Source: Acanthaster planci
Lineage: Eukaryota > Echinodermata > Asteroidea > Valvatida > Acanthasteridae
DNA length: 64,000 nucleotides
Assembly (NCBI RefSeq): GCF_001949145.1
Contig: NW_019091420.1
Location: 1,162,429-1,226,428, forward strand
Direction: 5' to 3'
This document shows, one piece after another, positions 36,663-47,529 of the stretch. Both the position numbers and the translations under genes were made by a program. Each line of letters opens with the position of its first letter. Position 1 is the first letter of the stretch. The notes below the pieces were generated by a model. The model was not told where the DNA came from, made no database searches, and saw nothing but the letters and a program-made list of their open reading frames with translations.

Positions 36663-38329
36663 AGGCTAAAAATACATGTAAAAAATTCATGGTACAATCG
36701 CTAGCCTAAATGTAACAGCAAATTTCCAAAGAAAAGAATGTTTCAGTCCACAAAATATCTAAATGTCTGGCAACTTTTAGTGCTGAAGTAGTTGCAGTGT
36801 TTATGGTTTCTTTCTACAACGGCATCATACATTTTCTGACAAGTACAGTATACGACTTTGTGTTACCGCAGCAATATTAATAGGCACTGAAATACCCGTC
36901 TAGATGGCAAAATAAAAAGCAAAACCAGGTTAAATGGGAAACAAAGGTTCATTTAGCGGTAGAAGGAATACAGTGAAAAATGTGCAGGATGTGGACATGT
37001 ACCGGTACAGGGGGCCTCTGAGAAAAATGTGCTGGTCCTTAATACCTGTACAAGATATTTACTCCGTATGACGTGTGCACATCACCTCATTGGCTCAACA
37101 ACCAAACACAGGCGAGAGACAAATAAACCATTAACCGAACTGCCTTCACGTGTACATCATGGCCTTTTTATAGATACATACACGTATGTATGCACATTGG
37201 GCATATTGCTACAACCCATCATAGCCAAAGTGTTGTAACTGCACGTGCAGATTGAGTTCCCCAGCAATTGCGATTTCGGCGGTGGAGCAAGAATCCAAAC
37301 CAATTAAGCCCAGCACCACACGTTGGGGGTCCGGCTCTGCGTAACACTGCAGCGCACCAGCACCGAGATCAACGGCAACCCAAGAGGAGTGTTCAAAGAA
37401 AAAAAGAAAGAAGGGAGAAAAAAACGAGATAGACAGGCAACTGAGGAGTAAATTTGGCGTAGTTGTCACTGCTGTCGAGTCCCATCTGAATCGCAGACAG
37501 ATGGCCGGTCACTGGACCATCAGAACCAATTATGGAGGCTGACAAACTGACAGGTGCCGGTAAATGTAATTCATTCCAAAGTCCTAGACAGACACAGCTG
37601 GACAGAAGTCATTCACAGGGATGATGCCTTCTGTATGTTATCGCTCTCACACATGGACGGGTCACTATTGGGGACCCTAGTCTCCCCCCACTCCAAAAAG
37701 GATTCTTCCTATTCTCAAGTGGGTCATCTTGAACTGAGCGCAAGGTTAACTTTTCATTTGGGGAACCTGAGAGTAAAAGTGAAATCAATAACATAAACAC
37801 TCATTACAAACTAGGGTTAATTATATGCCGATTAACAATTCAAATCTTGTACCTACAGCGTGTAAATGTTTCGAGCCACATTTTAAAAAAGGAGTAAAAC
37901 TGAAGCATGGAACTCAAAGAGGTCCATACCCCATTAAGAGATTATACTGCCTAGAGTACGTGTAAGACTGATTCGGGAAACAAGATCAAAATTGGCTCCC
38001 CATAAATAAGGTCTGTTCCATTACAAAAAAATGAGTCCAAGAGTTTACTTTAACTGGAAAAAAAGGAGTAGGCGGGGCTTCCAAGTGAGAGGGTAGATGC
38101 GGGAGGGGAAGGCTGAAATTGATTCTTCCTTGGAAAAAATTATTTTTGAGGACTTCCTCGGACTTCAGCAGCCATTTTGTACTTGTTAAAAGTAATATAA
38201 TTGTTTCCAAACAATATTTGTATTTGATAACTTTCATTTCATTGTTTGTTTTGTTTGTTTATTTTTTGCTGTTTCTTTTTCTAAATGTATAATTATTGTT
38301 ATTGTTTCTAAATATCTCAGTTGGTGGTT

Positions 38330-38420
38330 TGTCTTGTTTTGTCTGGTCTGGCACATGTGCCACAAGCTTTGGCCTTGAGGATGATTCCCGCACTGTGGAA
38401 ATAAATGTATTGATTGAAGG
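38330..38420 (+). mobile_element. Possible LINE 3' UTR tail
   Basis: GGCACATGTGCCACAAGCTT, then a TTGAGGATGATTCCCGCACT stretch, ending GGAAATAAATGTATTGATTG. The CCTTGAGG-ATaaTCCC-AATAAATGTATTG arrangement resembles 3' ends of CR1-like LINEs, with a polyadenylation hexamer. No coding remnant was identified upstream. Confidence 0.3.
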
Positions 38421-38741
38421 TGTGGCACTTTTCTACACCTTTTTAAAAGGAGAAACGACAAAGCACTAGGTCTTGAATGTGTGGCACATTATACATGTAC
38501 ACTGTACATGTAAAGTGCAGTGCAGTACAGAGGTATTTTGAAAAATAAACTTCCAAGTCAAACAGCCACTAGTTTTGTTCTTCGGGGTTTAGAATTCTGG
38601 CTCAACTTTATTAAGAATAATACCACAATGTTATGAACATGATTGAAAAGTCAATACAAATTGGATAAATATGGTCAATACATTTAAAAGTGCAATTATT
38701 CAGACAAATTTGTATCCACCTGTTTGTGCTTGGCTTCTCTG

Positions 38742-38929
38742 AAGGCCGGTTCGTGCTACAGGCGAACGAAATGGCAAAGCAAATTTGACATCGCAAAAGA
38801 ACTTGCAGCAAACTTTCACTCGAGTTGAAATGTGTTGAACATTTGTGAATTTGCAGCGCAAAACATTTGATCTTGCATCACAAATTCACATTTGTGTTCA
38901 CTTTGCACACCAATATGAACCAGCCTTTG
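38742..38929. mobile_element. MITE with AAGGCYGGTTCRTA-type ends
   Basis: The left end is AAGGCCGGTTCGTGCTACAG. The right end read inward is AAAGGCTGGTTCATATTGGT. The interior is rich in GCGAA/TTTGCA/AATTTGC words and is roughly symmetrical. This is the pattern of non-autonomous elements whose ends read AAGGCTGGTTCATA. About 190 bp, no ORF. Confidence 0.6.
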
Positions 38930-40930
38930 CTCACAAAAAAATTGGAAAAGGGAAAAATAAACTGCCCAACCACTGTGAACTACGGAGGTACAAGTACATG
39001 TACATGTACCCGGTACGTACGGGTGTACATGTATAAAGCAATGAGTGTGTCTAGCACTTAGAATGTGTACATGACTCTATGTACTCATAGCTATGGCACA
39101 TTGTCAAAAGGAAAATGGTTGATGTTAGGATAGAAACTGATTTATACAATCATCGTTGACCGTGCAGTTGCAAACTTCATTACTCATCATTTTTAATACA
39201 TGTACATGCACCTCTACCAGTTCTAACATTTCACTTGTCACCTTCAAAATACATGTATTTACGTGTGCATGTATAACACCGGTACCGCGAGCAAAAAATT
39301 GAACAAGCAAGCTGAGGTGGCCTAAGCTAGGAGGCTGTCCATACCGGGGCCCCAGCTCCGCAATTAATTGTGCACGGCCATTTTCAATTCCAGTTTCTCT
39401 TGTTTGTTTTTCATCTGCAGAGCGTCCACTACCCGTGCACTCAACCCAAATGGTACCACCAGTGTGAAGCAGTAGAAAACAACCTGTGCATATTTTCAAT
39501 TCAATAATTTCATCAATGCCAACCTATAAATGGGGCCCTAAATTTAGTACCCAATTAAATTCGAGACGGATACCAGTGCAATGTTAACACGCTTTACACA
39601 TACATGTAAGACACACCATGTTCAGATTGACATTTGCGTGAGGGGCGGTGAACTTTAATTGGGCACCAAATCTGGGGCAAGCTTGTGTGCGTGTTTAAAA
39701 AAGGGTGTCCGCTGACACATATTTTCCCCCGTAATTTACAGCATGCCACACAGAAGAGTTTCCAGTGTTGTGCAGCTTTTTCACGAAGTGAAGTCTCTCG
39801 GACCTAATTACATGTACAATGTACATGTAGCTTGATTTGGTATTCTTTTAATAATTCACAATGAAGACCTTGAAACTTCTGTAAAATGCGTCTCAGAAAA
39901 TGAGAGATTGACATCATATATTGTCATTTCCTGCAATTGTGTTTTGATGTTGGGTCAGGTACATCAGTGTTTCAAATCGAATACAGTTTTGAGGATACAG
40001 TCATGACCCTTAATGCTGTAAAATTCCTGTTTCCTCCAAATTAATAGGCTGTCAGTATGTTGGGCGCGTTAGCTCAAATCTTGTTCATCTGACTGCATGA
40101 TTTGTCAATAATTCTGCAGTCAGCCAATCAACTCTCCTTTCTACTTCACGGTTGTGGAAGATTGTTTCGAAAAATGGAAGTGAAGTCAGATATTTTATAC
40201 AGGGTCAACTGATAGCGCGGTGCGATTGTGCTGATCAACCGATAATGCCCAATGTGTAAAATCGAACACAACATGTGTAGTATTCAACTGCTACTTTACA
40301 GCACGTCTGTCACCATAATGGTACATGAACCTCTTCTATCTTTGAAATTGGTCAGAACTTCTTTTTCTCCCCCAACATGTGCATGCAGATTTAGTTTGTG
40401 TATGTGTTTATAGAATATTTGCACAGAATACCAGGATGCTTTGTATATGCCTGTACTACCGGTACATACGGTACATGTAGGGGAATACCGGGCACCGGTA
40501 TATGCAAACCATGCACAGACTACTCCGTGAAGATGCCATTACAACCGAGGCAGTACTCACACAAGCATTTTCGAACCTCATGCTTGCATATTTTGCAAAA
40601 TCAGAGCATCCTATTGGTCTAAGAAGTACTGGTACACATCCACATCTAACACCTGCTGATGAGCGTGGTGCGACCGCACTGATGGCTTCTTATTCTTGTC
40701 TCCAAACTAGTCTTTCAGTAACATTTTACCCTGCTTTTATATGGCTTGCAAGTTTTGGAAGATTTTACAATTTGTCCAACATTTAATCGCTTTCTGATAT
40801 CCACAAAGCTGCTAAGACTTCGACTTCCCCCTCAAAGAACAGATTGACCTGAGTTCAAACTTGATTTCAGATTCTGATCACCTGTACTCAAATCTTGAAA
40901 TCAAACTTGGAGCACCTAGTGGACTTGAGA

Positions 40931-41009
40931 CTGAAGGACCTATAGGCCATGTCTGAAGAACCTACAGGCCCTGTCTGAAGCACCAATAGGCCCTGACTGA
41001 AGGACTTGG
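40931..41009 (+). repeat. 22-bp tandem repeat, 3.6 copies
   Basis: Units start at 40931, 40953 and 40975, with a partial one at 40997. The form is CTGAAGNACCTATAGGCCCT plus GT. Spacing is exact, with a few substitutions per unit. Confidence 0.9.
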
Positions 41010-41209
41010 CAACAGATGGAAATGACAAGGTCGCTTCTGGAAGCTGCAAGCTGTCGGCATCATCCATCACCCATATGTACTTGTTAGTTCTGGCAAGTGC
41101 ATTTGGATATAGCCAAGTACCAGTAAAGAGGGATCATTGCCGGGGCGGTATGAACATAAAGAGCACACAGAGATATGGAGATTGCATCCCTGCTCTTCCA
41201 GTTGTAAAT

Positions 41210-41390
41210 CACGAGCCTCAGCCAACAGAATGAGGTAAAATGCCTTGCCCTGGGACACAAACCACGGCCTGCAGCAGGATTCAAACCACCTGAACCACAA
41301 CCCACAAACCACCATGGCCACAACCCACAGGAAACTGCTGGATTCGAACCTCTGACCCTCCAATTACAAATCAAGGGCCAAAGCACAGAG
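41210..41390 (-). mobile_element. tRNA-SINE-like block with two box-B words
   Basis: On the minus strand there is a perfect box B GGTTCGAATCC (41350-41340) and a variant GGTTTGAATCC (41287-41277) 63 bp away, suggesting an internal duplication. The 42-bp block shared with 29461 follows (41275-41234). It lies 370 bp from the nearest PH exon. Ends are not defined. Confidence 0.5.
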
Positions 41391-41756
41391 ATCCCATCTT
41401 TAAACTTGGAAAAGTGTGAGGCAGCTCAACACGTCTACATATCGGTACACATAATTAATGTGACATTTCATGTGTCATCGCGACATGGGTATTTTGCCAA
41501 ATATTTCCTATGCAATCATGCCGGTGCCAAATTGGATTACGACCTGATGAAACTGTACGAATGACAGAAGGAAAGAACAAATTAGTGAACAGATCCTCCT
41601 CTGCCTCACAACTAACAACTCTGGCCACGACTCTAGTCAGAATGTTTCCAACACGCACACTTGTGTCTTTAGGAATGCGAAACTTTGAACTTTCTGAAGT
41701 GTTCACATTCAAGTATATGAAATTATGAAATTACTCGTGTTCGTTTTTCAACTCAC

Positions 41757-41804
41757 CTGAAAAGAGCTGGTTTGCTTCATCAGAAATCCCTCCTTGATGC
41801 ATGC
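41757..41804 (-). CDS. Diacylglycerol kinase delta/eta-like, PH domain exon 1 of 4
   Basis: Sixteen codons read ACIKEGFLMKQTSSFQ, starting after a CTACAG acceptor and ending at a CAG/GTGAGT donor, phase 0 on both sides. This matches the start of the N-terminal PH domain of type II diacylglycerol kinases, where vertebrate DGK delta and eta have a near-identical IKEGxLxKQTSSFQ segment with the intron in the same place. These enzymes phosphorylate diacylglycerol to phosphatidic acid and so switch off DAG signalling; the PH domain contributes phosphoinositide and membrane binding. This is the most upstream exon that can be assigned by homology. Whatever precedes it (a conventional N terminus, or the candidate exon at 43283-43363) is not established. 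Confidence 0.9.
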
Positions 41805-43282
41805 CTGTAGAATGAAAAACAAAGAAACCGAAAATAAAATGCGGTTATCGCTACATCCATGCACAGACAAGATCTTAATTAATAACCAACACTGACCTGT
41901 GCAGAGCAGTTACCATATAGCCTAGGAAGAGAAAATGCTTTTCTGTAAACCTGCATCAAAACATCCTCACTTAGTCTCATCTCATCTCAATTTTTGGAGT
42001 AAGAGCTTCTGCTCTGATGCAGGTTTTAAAGAGTCTTCCTGTTACACGTACCGCATGCATAATGACTCCATCTGATCCAGGATGTAAACAGGAATATTAA
42101 AGATGGCTCTTCAGAAACAAATATATGTACATGTATGTGGCTGAGTAACCATACCGGTACGAGGAAGGCAAATTTTGACATGCAACAACTCAAACTAAAC
42201 AGAGACCAGATCTCGTATTGTACAGGTAATGTACACAGATCTCATGTTACGATACACAGGCAGACGACTCCCTAAAAGCTCATGACACTGCATGATATTC
42301 CAGCGGTTCCATGCCACCTCCACGCTGCTGCCATCCTTTTTGACTTGATAGCCTTGTCAAGGTCTCAATTTTCTTAAAAGTCACCAAACCACTCGTGCAG
42401 TGTATCACATCAAATTTTCTGGAAGTCTGCAACTGGTTAAATTACACCACCATCGGACTGTTTTAATTCAATGCATGTACATGTATGAAAAGAAACACAG
42501 GTAACACAGACCAAGGCATAGAGTTACATTGTAGGACCTGGCTCTCGGCACAAACAATGGCAAAAGAGAGATTCCAATCTTCAAGCGCTGTACATGTATG
42601 TTAACACTACATGTATGGACTCGTGTGCCCATTTTCAGCATGAAAATACACGTGAGTATACATGTATAACATTGCACTACCTTGAAAGAGAGGCTTGTGA
42701 GGACAGTGATGTGCTAGCTTCATTGAGATACAAAGACAGTGTTCAGCAATTCTACACATTGTTTGCAAAACACTTCCTCTTCGACAGAAATATCAAGTCT
42801 CTTCTTTCCTTAAAGTCGGGCCATCAGGCTTTTGTAATACAATCGAGCACTGTAAATGTTACAAATTTTCCCAGCCCAGGACTAAAGAAAGTTTATAAAA
42901 GCTTTCCATTTGTAAATTAAGCCCTTACATTTCTAGGCTTGGCTTGTGATATAACTAGGAACTCTTTGCCTTGCAAAAATTTCTAACCCAAAAATGTCCT
43001 TACTCAGGTTGAGTTAAATGTTAGTTCAAAATGATTTTGTGAGAATTTTTTGTGCTGGGAATGTAAGTCTATTTAATTACAATGTGCACGTTACTTTGAG
43101 TTTCCAAACAATGCAAAATTTTGACCTGAAATCCCATGGCCTGCCCCATATGTATGAGTCAGCATGCTGCCCCTGGCCCCTTACACTGTACACAGAAAAT
43201 GAAAGAAGTTCTTTGGCCCTGTTTGAAAAAACCAAGACCAGCCAGTCAAACTTTCCCTCCCTGCATTCCCACTTCAACTCAC
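41805..43282 (-). other. Candidate intron between the alternative first exon and PH exon 1
   Basis: 1,478 bp between the candidate exon and the first certain exon. It is an intron only if the candidate is real; otherwise it is part of a longer first intron. The plus-strand frame 42594-42920 has no domain resemblance. Contains several TACATGTA words. Confidence 0.4.
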
Positions 43283-43363
43283 TGAAGGCTCAGGCATCCC
43301 AGAATCCCGCCGCAGCAACGTGTAGCTCATGTCGCTCCAGTACGGCACGACGTGGTACAGCAT
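43283..43363 (-). CDS. Candidate alternative first coding exon of the DGK gene
   Basis: An ATG at 43363 in a good context (A at -3, ACAAAATGC) opens 27 codons reading MLYHVVPYWSDMSYTLLRRD then SGMPEPS. It ends at a strong donor, TTCA/GTGAGT. The exon ends in phase 0 and so joins directly to the next certain exon, which starts in phase 0 about 1.5 kb downstream. The patch is GC-richer than its surroundings. It does not resemble the usual vertebrate DGK delta/eta N terminus, which carries acidic and Ser-rich residues followed by a KVSTSGQI-type stretch, so it would be an alternative, lineage-specific start. The same frame is open further upstream, with another ATG at 43462. There is no homology support; a chance ORF beside a chance donor is a real possibility. 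Confidence 0.35.
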
Positions 43364-44695
43364 TTTGTTTGTCTCCGTGTCTCCACACAACCTTTGCTTC
43401 CTCGGCAAATGACACACTACCACTCCAGTGCTGCAGTGAGGGCCCTGTGAATGTCGAAGCACTCTGTAGCTGAACCCCCGTAATGAGAATGATCAATAGT
43501 CCACGTTGCGATAAACAGATTAGCTTTAATTGTGTGGTCGTTACAGCCACCTGTTTCAGTTCACTGGACTTGTTATCGGATTCCAGCCCCTACGCAGAAA
43601 CTAAAGAAGTCCTTCTGTATTAAATAGACAGCACCATCAAAGGCTTTCTCAGTGACAGCTCTTTGTAAATACCCACATCCATTATGAATCCACATATACC
43701 ATTATATATGAGTTTCACACAATGTCTGAAGGGCAAACTCGCGCACATGTACACAAAGGGATAGTAAGGAGCAGCATTCTCCTTCAAAATGGCCGTACTC
43801 CCCGCCCACAGATGATGCGGTCCTGAATGCCAACTGCAATACCCGAACGCAAATTTCAAACTTGTACCGATACCGGCAGACAGGACAATATCCATAAAAA
43901 AATGGCACAGTGGAACCCACCTGCCACAATGAAGTCTACTTCTAATAACTCGGTGCAGCAAAGTTATTGTTCCACTCTCATTCGGTGTCACCAAGCATTC
44001 TCAAAACCATTCTGAGGGAGTTCATTGTAAATGTGAAGACCTACAGGTAGGAACACACGTGCTTTGTTTTCCTCAACTTTTTTTGCTGTTTACCTCCTCA
44101 CCGGACATCCTGTTGAACGTCACATTTCGTTGCTCAATTCAGAGTCTTGTCAAAACAATTTTCACGTCATCATCTGAAGAATAAATCCAGAAAAGCAGTG
44201 ACGGAACCCCAGAGGCTTACCCAAAAGAGTTTTTTCTTTTGAGTGAAAGTGTTTTGTTATCAGGGCTCAACTGTACAAGCATAAACAACCTCTCCAATTC
44301 TCAAGAGCTAGTGGCACTTGGCGTCTGCATGTCGATCTTCCATTTCCGACAGGACCAAATCATTTCTGCTCCTCCCAAGAGGAGCTGACGGCAATTTCAG
44401 TGCAAGAACTCCATGCCAATTTGGGAGGGATGAAATTTGGGCTCAAAGTATTTCTTTGGCTAAGCATCAACCATCCCACAGGGGTTCTGGGAAGCCACCA
44501 ACAGATGACGAGAACATTTTACTGAGCTCCACTTGAAGATTTTTTTCGACAACGTGAAAGAAGGTTGATGCTCAGTGTTTGATGTCTTTCACTTCAGAGG
44601 ATCTCCTCGGGGGGGGGGAACAATAGAACATCTCACAGCAGCATCTACATGTACATGACGTCAGATTGGACGCGAATCAAAATCTCAGGAGAAAA

Positions 44696-44722
44696 CCACT
44701 AGTAGATACTCACTACTAGTGG
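44696..44722. other. Perfect 10-bp-arm hairpin
   Basis: CCACTAGTAG (44696-44705), a 7-nt loop ATACTCA, then CTACTAGTGG (44713-44722). Each arm contains ACTAGT, itself a palindrome. Confidence 0.6.
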
Positions 44723-47529
44723 ACTTCGAAAGTCAAAGGTAATCCGCCATTTTTAGGGGCTCCCTATCAGTTCATATGATGTTTTCTCACTGACCAGAAC
44801 TAACACTTGGAACACTTTTTTTCACTGGCACTCTCTTCTCTGCAAGGAAGTGGTGCATGCGATGAAGGAAAACCACAAAAACTACAGACCGAACAAACTA
44901 GGAAGCCACACTGTTGATTTATCGGTGGTTGCCATGTAACCACATGCAGAAAACTCACAAATCCTCGGTCACGTAACATCATCGCTGATCCGTTCCAACA
45001 CTGCACCGGACAAACACAAGCACAAACACAAGCCCAACAAAAACTTGACTTTGAAATCACGTTGTCTATATCAACACGACTGCAGGAACCACCAGGGATG
45101 GAAAATATCTCTGTGATGTATTTCAATGGACTCTGGAAAGCATCAAAACGTGAGTGCATATATAAATTTCGAGAAGCTGCAGTCTTGCATTTTCATGAAG
45201 ACAAGCTCCTGTGGAAATCTGGCTGATTTCTGGATAATTACACTTCAGATCATACCTGATGAACTGTTGGGTTGCTTTTTTTTTTAAACAGGAAACAACA
45301 TTCAAATGTTTAAAAACAAATCCCCGGACACAATTTGTCACTACTGGATGGAGGCAGAACGTTTTTCTTTTAAATATTTCATAAGCATCCAGGTGCTTCT
45401 CGTACAATTAATCACAATGAATCATGTTATCCAAAACAGTTTCTGAGAAAAAAAAAATGGTCCGTTAAACTCGTGCACAATGTCTAGTATGTGTGCACAA
45501 TGCACTTCATCAGTGTGCTGCAGATCGGCGTGTGGTTTTGTCCACTGGCCCTCGGGGAATCCGGAAAGGCTTAGCGCTGGGGAATTGTTAAACATCACAA
45601 GTGCAATCTCGAGTGTTGTCCAACTGCGTACTGAGAAGCTCCATAAATCTCCCTTCAACAACTAGGGCTCTCCTACTGCGGTGGCCTGACAAGACTGCTG
45701 TGTCGTCTGCATCTGGCTCTCCCCACTCTTTTTTTTTTTATTAGGTTGTTGAAAATCCTGCTGGCACTGGAGCAGTGGCTCATGACTCTGGGACGGATGG
45801 CAGGGCCTCCGACAATCAAGCACCCTTTATAACGTCCTCTTGTGGCAAGTGAGCACGGTTCACTTGCTCTGAACCCGATAAACAAAAAGCGGCGATAATG
45901 CATTTGGTGTCCTTGCCACAGCATCGGTGACGCTGGAGAAGTGAGATGATGCACGCAAGAGTCTGAAATACCTGACAACGGCGGGGAGAGGAAAAAAAAA
46001 GAAAAGAAAAGAAACACACAGAAAAAAAAGATGCCAGCAGACCGCACAGGTGTGGGAAGCTGATTCAGTTGGATGGTCCAATCTGAAAGGTTAGGAGAAT
46101 TGGGAAGCAGCTCCATTACAGATGACTTTTTTTTCTTTCTTCAAGGAGAGACGGAGATACGATCATGACACGGGAGACCGATTGCAAGGGTCAGGGAAGA
46201 GAGAGGAGGCAGATTTCTTGCTCTATTATCTCAGTATCGCTATGTCCCAAGGCTGTAAAAACAAGACGGGAGCTGGAGGAGGCAGAGGAGGAACTGAGCG
46301 AGGAAAGTTCCAAGACTCTATTCCCCTCAAGTTGCCAGGGTTGTACCCGATGGGGCCAAAGCTAATTTAGCCATCTCCACTTTCCTCTATTTGTCCTTAA
46401 AATGAGAACCTCTTCTTTCAGTCCCCCAGACATTAACCAAGTCCAACCCCGTAGCCCACGAGTCACCTACTGCCAGAACTCTCGCTTCAATATGCCTCGT
46501 CAAAATCCTGCAGCCATTCACCAGTGTTTATTACCCTCCTAGTCGGACAGTAAACAAGTCACAGAGAGGCCCCTTTAGCTACGAAAAAAAGAAAGGCCAT
46601 GATGATCTTTTTCCGCATCTAGTTTCCGGCCCATGTCTGGACGAGGGAACGTGTTTGCACTCAGGCTGAGGTGGGTAAAAGCCTGCCAATCAAGTTGAGC
46701 GGAAGTCCTGGTATAATGAACAGCCAATTAATACCTGGTCCACTTAAGTCATCGCTGGGTGCTGGCGGTAACCTCATCAACGTGTATAATTGCGGTTTGC
46801 CACCAGATCTCTCACGGTGAACGAGGAACAAGGATGCCACAAGGGCTGACACAGCGGATGGCTAGTCAGTGTGAAACTGTTGTCGTAACATCTTGATTGA
46901 TCCAAGCCCGACTAAGATCCGACGATTGGTAACAGCGTCATCCAACACCATCCACATCCCCTGCCCCCCCAATAACCGGCCAATTATCTGGCCTCATTAA
47001 CGGGCTGATCCGTGTATCAGTCTGCAGGTGCCGATCTACACATAAATATTTATGGCTGCGACCAAGAGCTACATGTACGGTACATGTACCTGACCTGCCC
47101 CAGTAACTCTGCGTCAGGTCTGATGTTCTACAAAGCTGCATGTAGTGCATGGACCGTAAATGCTTACCGTACATGTACCAGTACATCCCACAATGAGAAA
47201 AGAAAGTCCAAAAAAACGCTTCAAATGATCTCATCAATTATCAGTGACAGTGCAACTACTCTAGCAACTTGAGAAATTTGCCCATTTCCAAACAGTTACT
47301 GGAGTTACTGACAATTTTTCCAGCAAGTTTTATGTGCTCTGCATTGCAACCTCTACTTTTAGTTCATGCATTATGGAAACAGCTCAGTGTTTTAGATGTC
47401 AGCTTTAAGATCCATGACACTGAGACAGTATTATGTGGTTTTGTGATTTTGTCTTAATTTTGCCTTACTATTACCACTTACTGTACATACTTCCTTAAAC
47501 ACACAATTTACAAATATGGGCAATTCCAT

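Larger units (their letters stand above)
27351..41756 (-). other. 14.4-kb first PH intron
   Basis: The largest intron between certain exons, phase 0. No exon was recognised. It holds a small minisatellite (28354-28437), a SINE-like fragment (29461-29535), a 33-bp tandem duplication (33982-34047), a dispersed repeat (36557-36662), a LINE-like tail (38330-38420), a MITE (38742-38929), a 22-bp tandem repeat (40931-41009) and a SINE-like block (41210-41390). Confidence 0.85.

Noticed and set aside
46165-46365. Plus-strand frame with a coiled-coil-like RRELEEAEEELSEES stretch
   Set aside because: The run comes from a purine-rich GGAGGAGGCAGAGGAGG tract; no homology or convincing splice sites, and another plus-strand frame is also open there.
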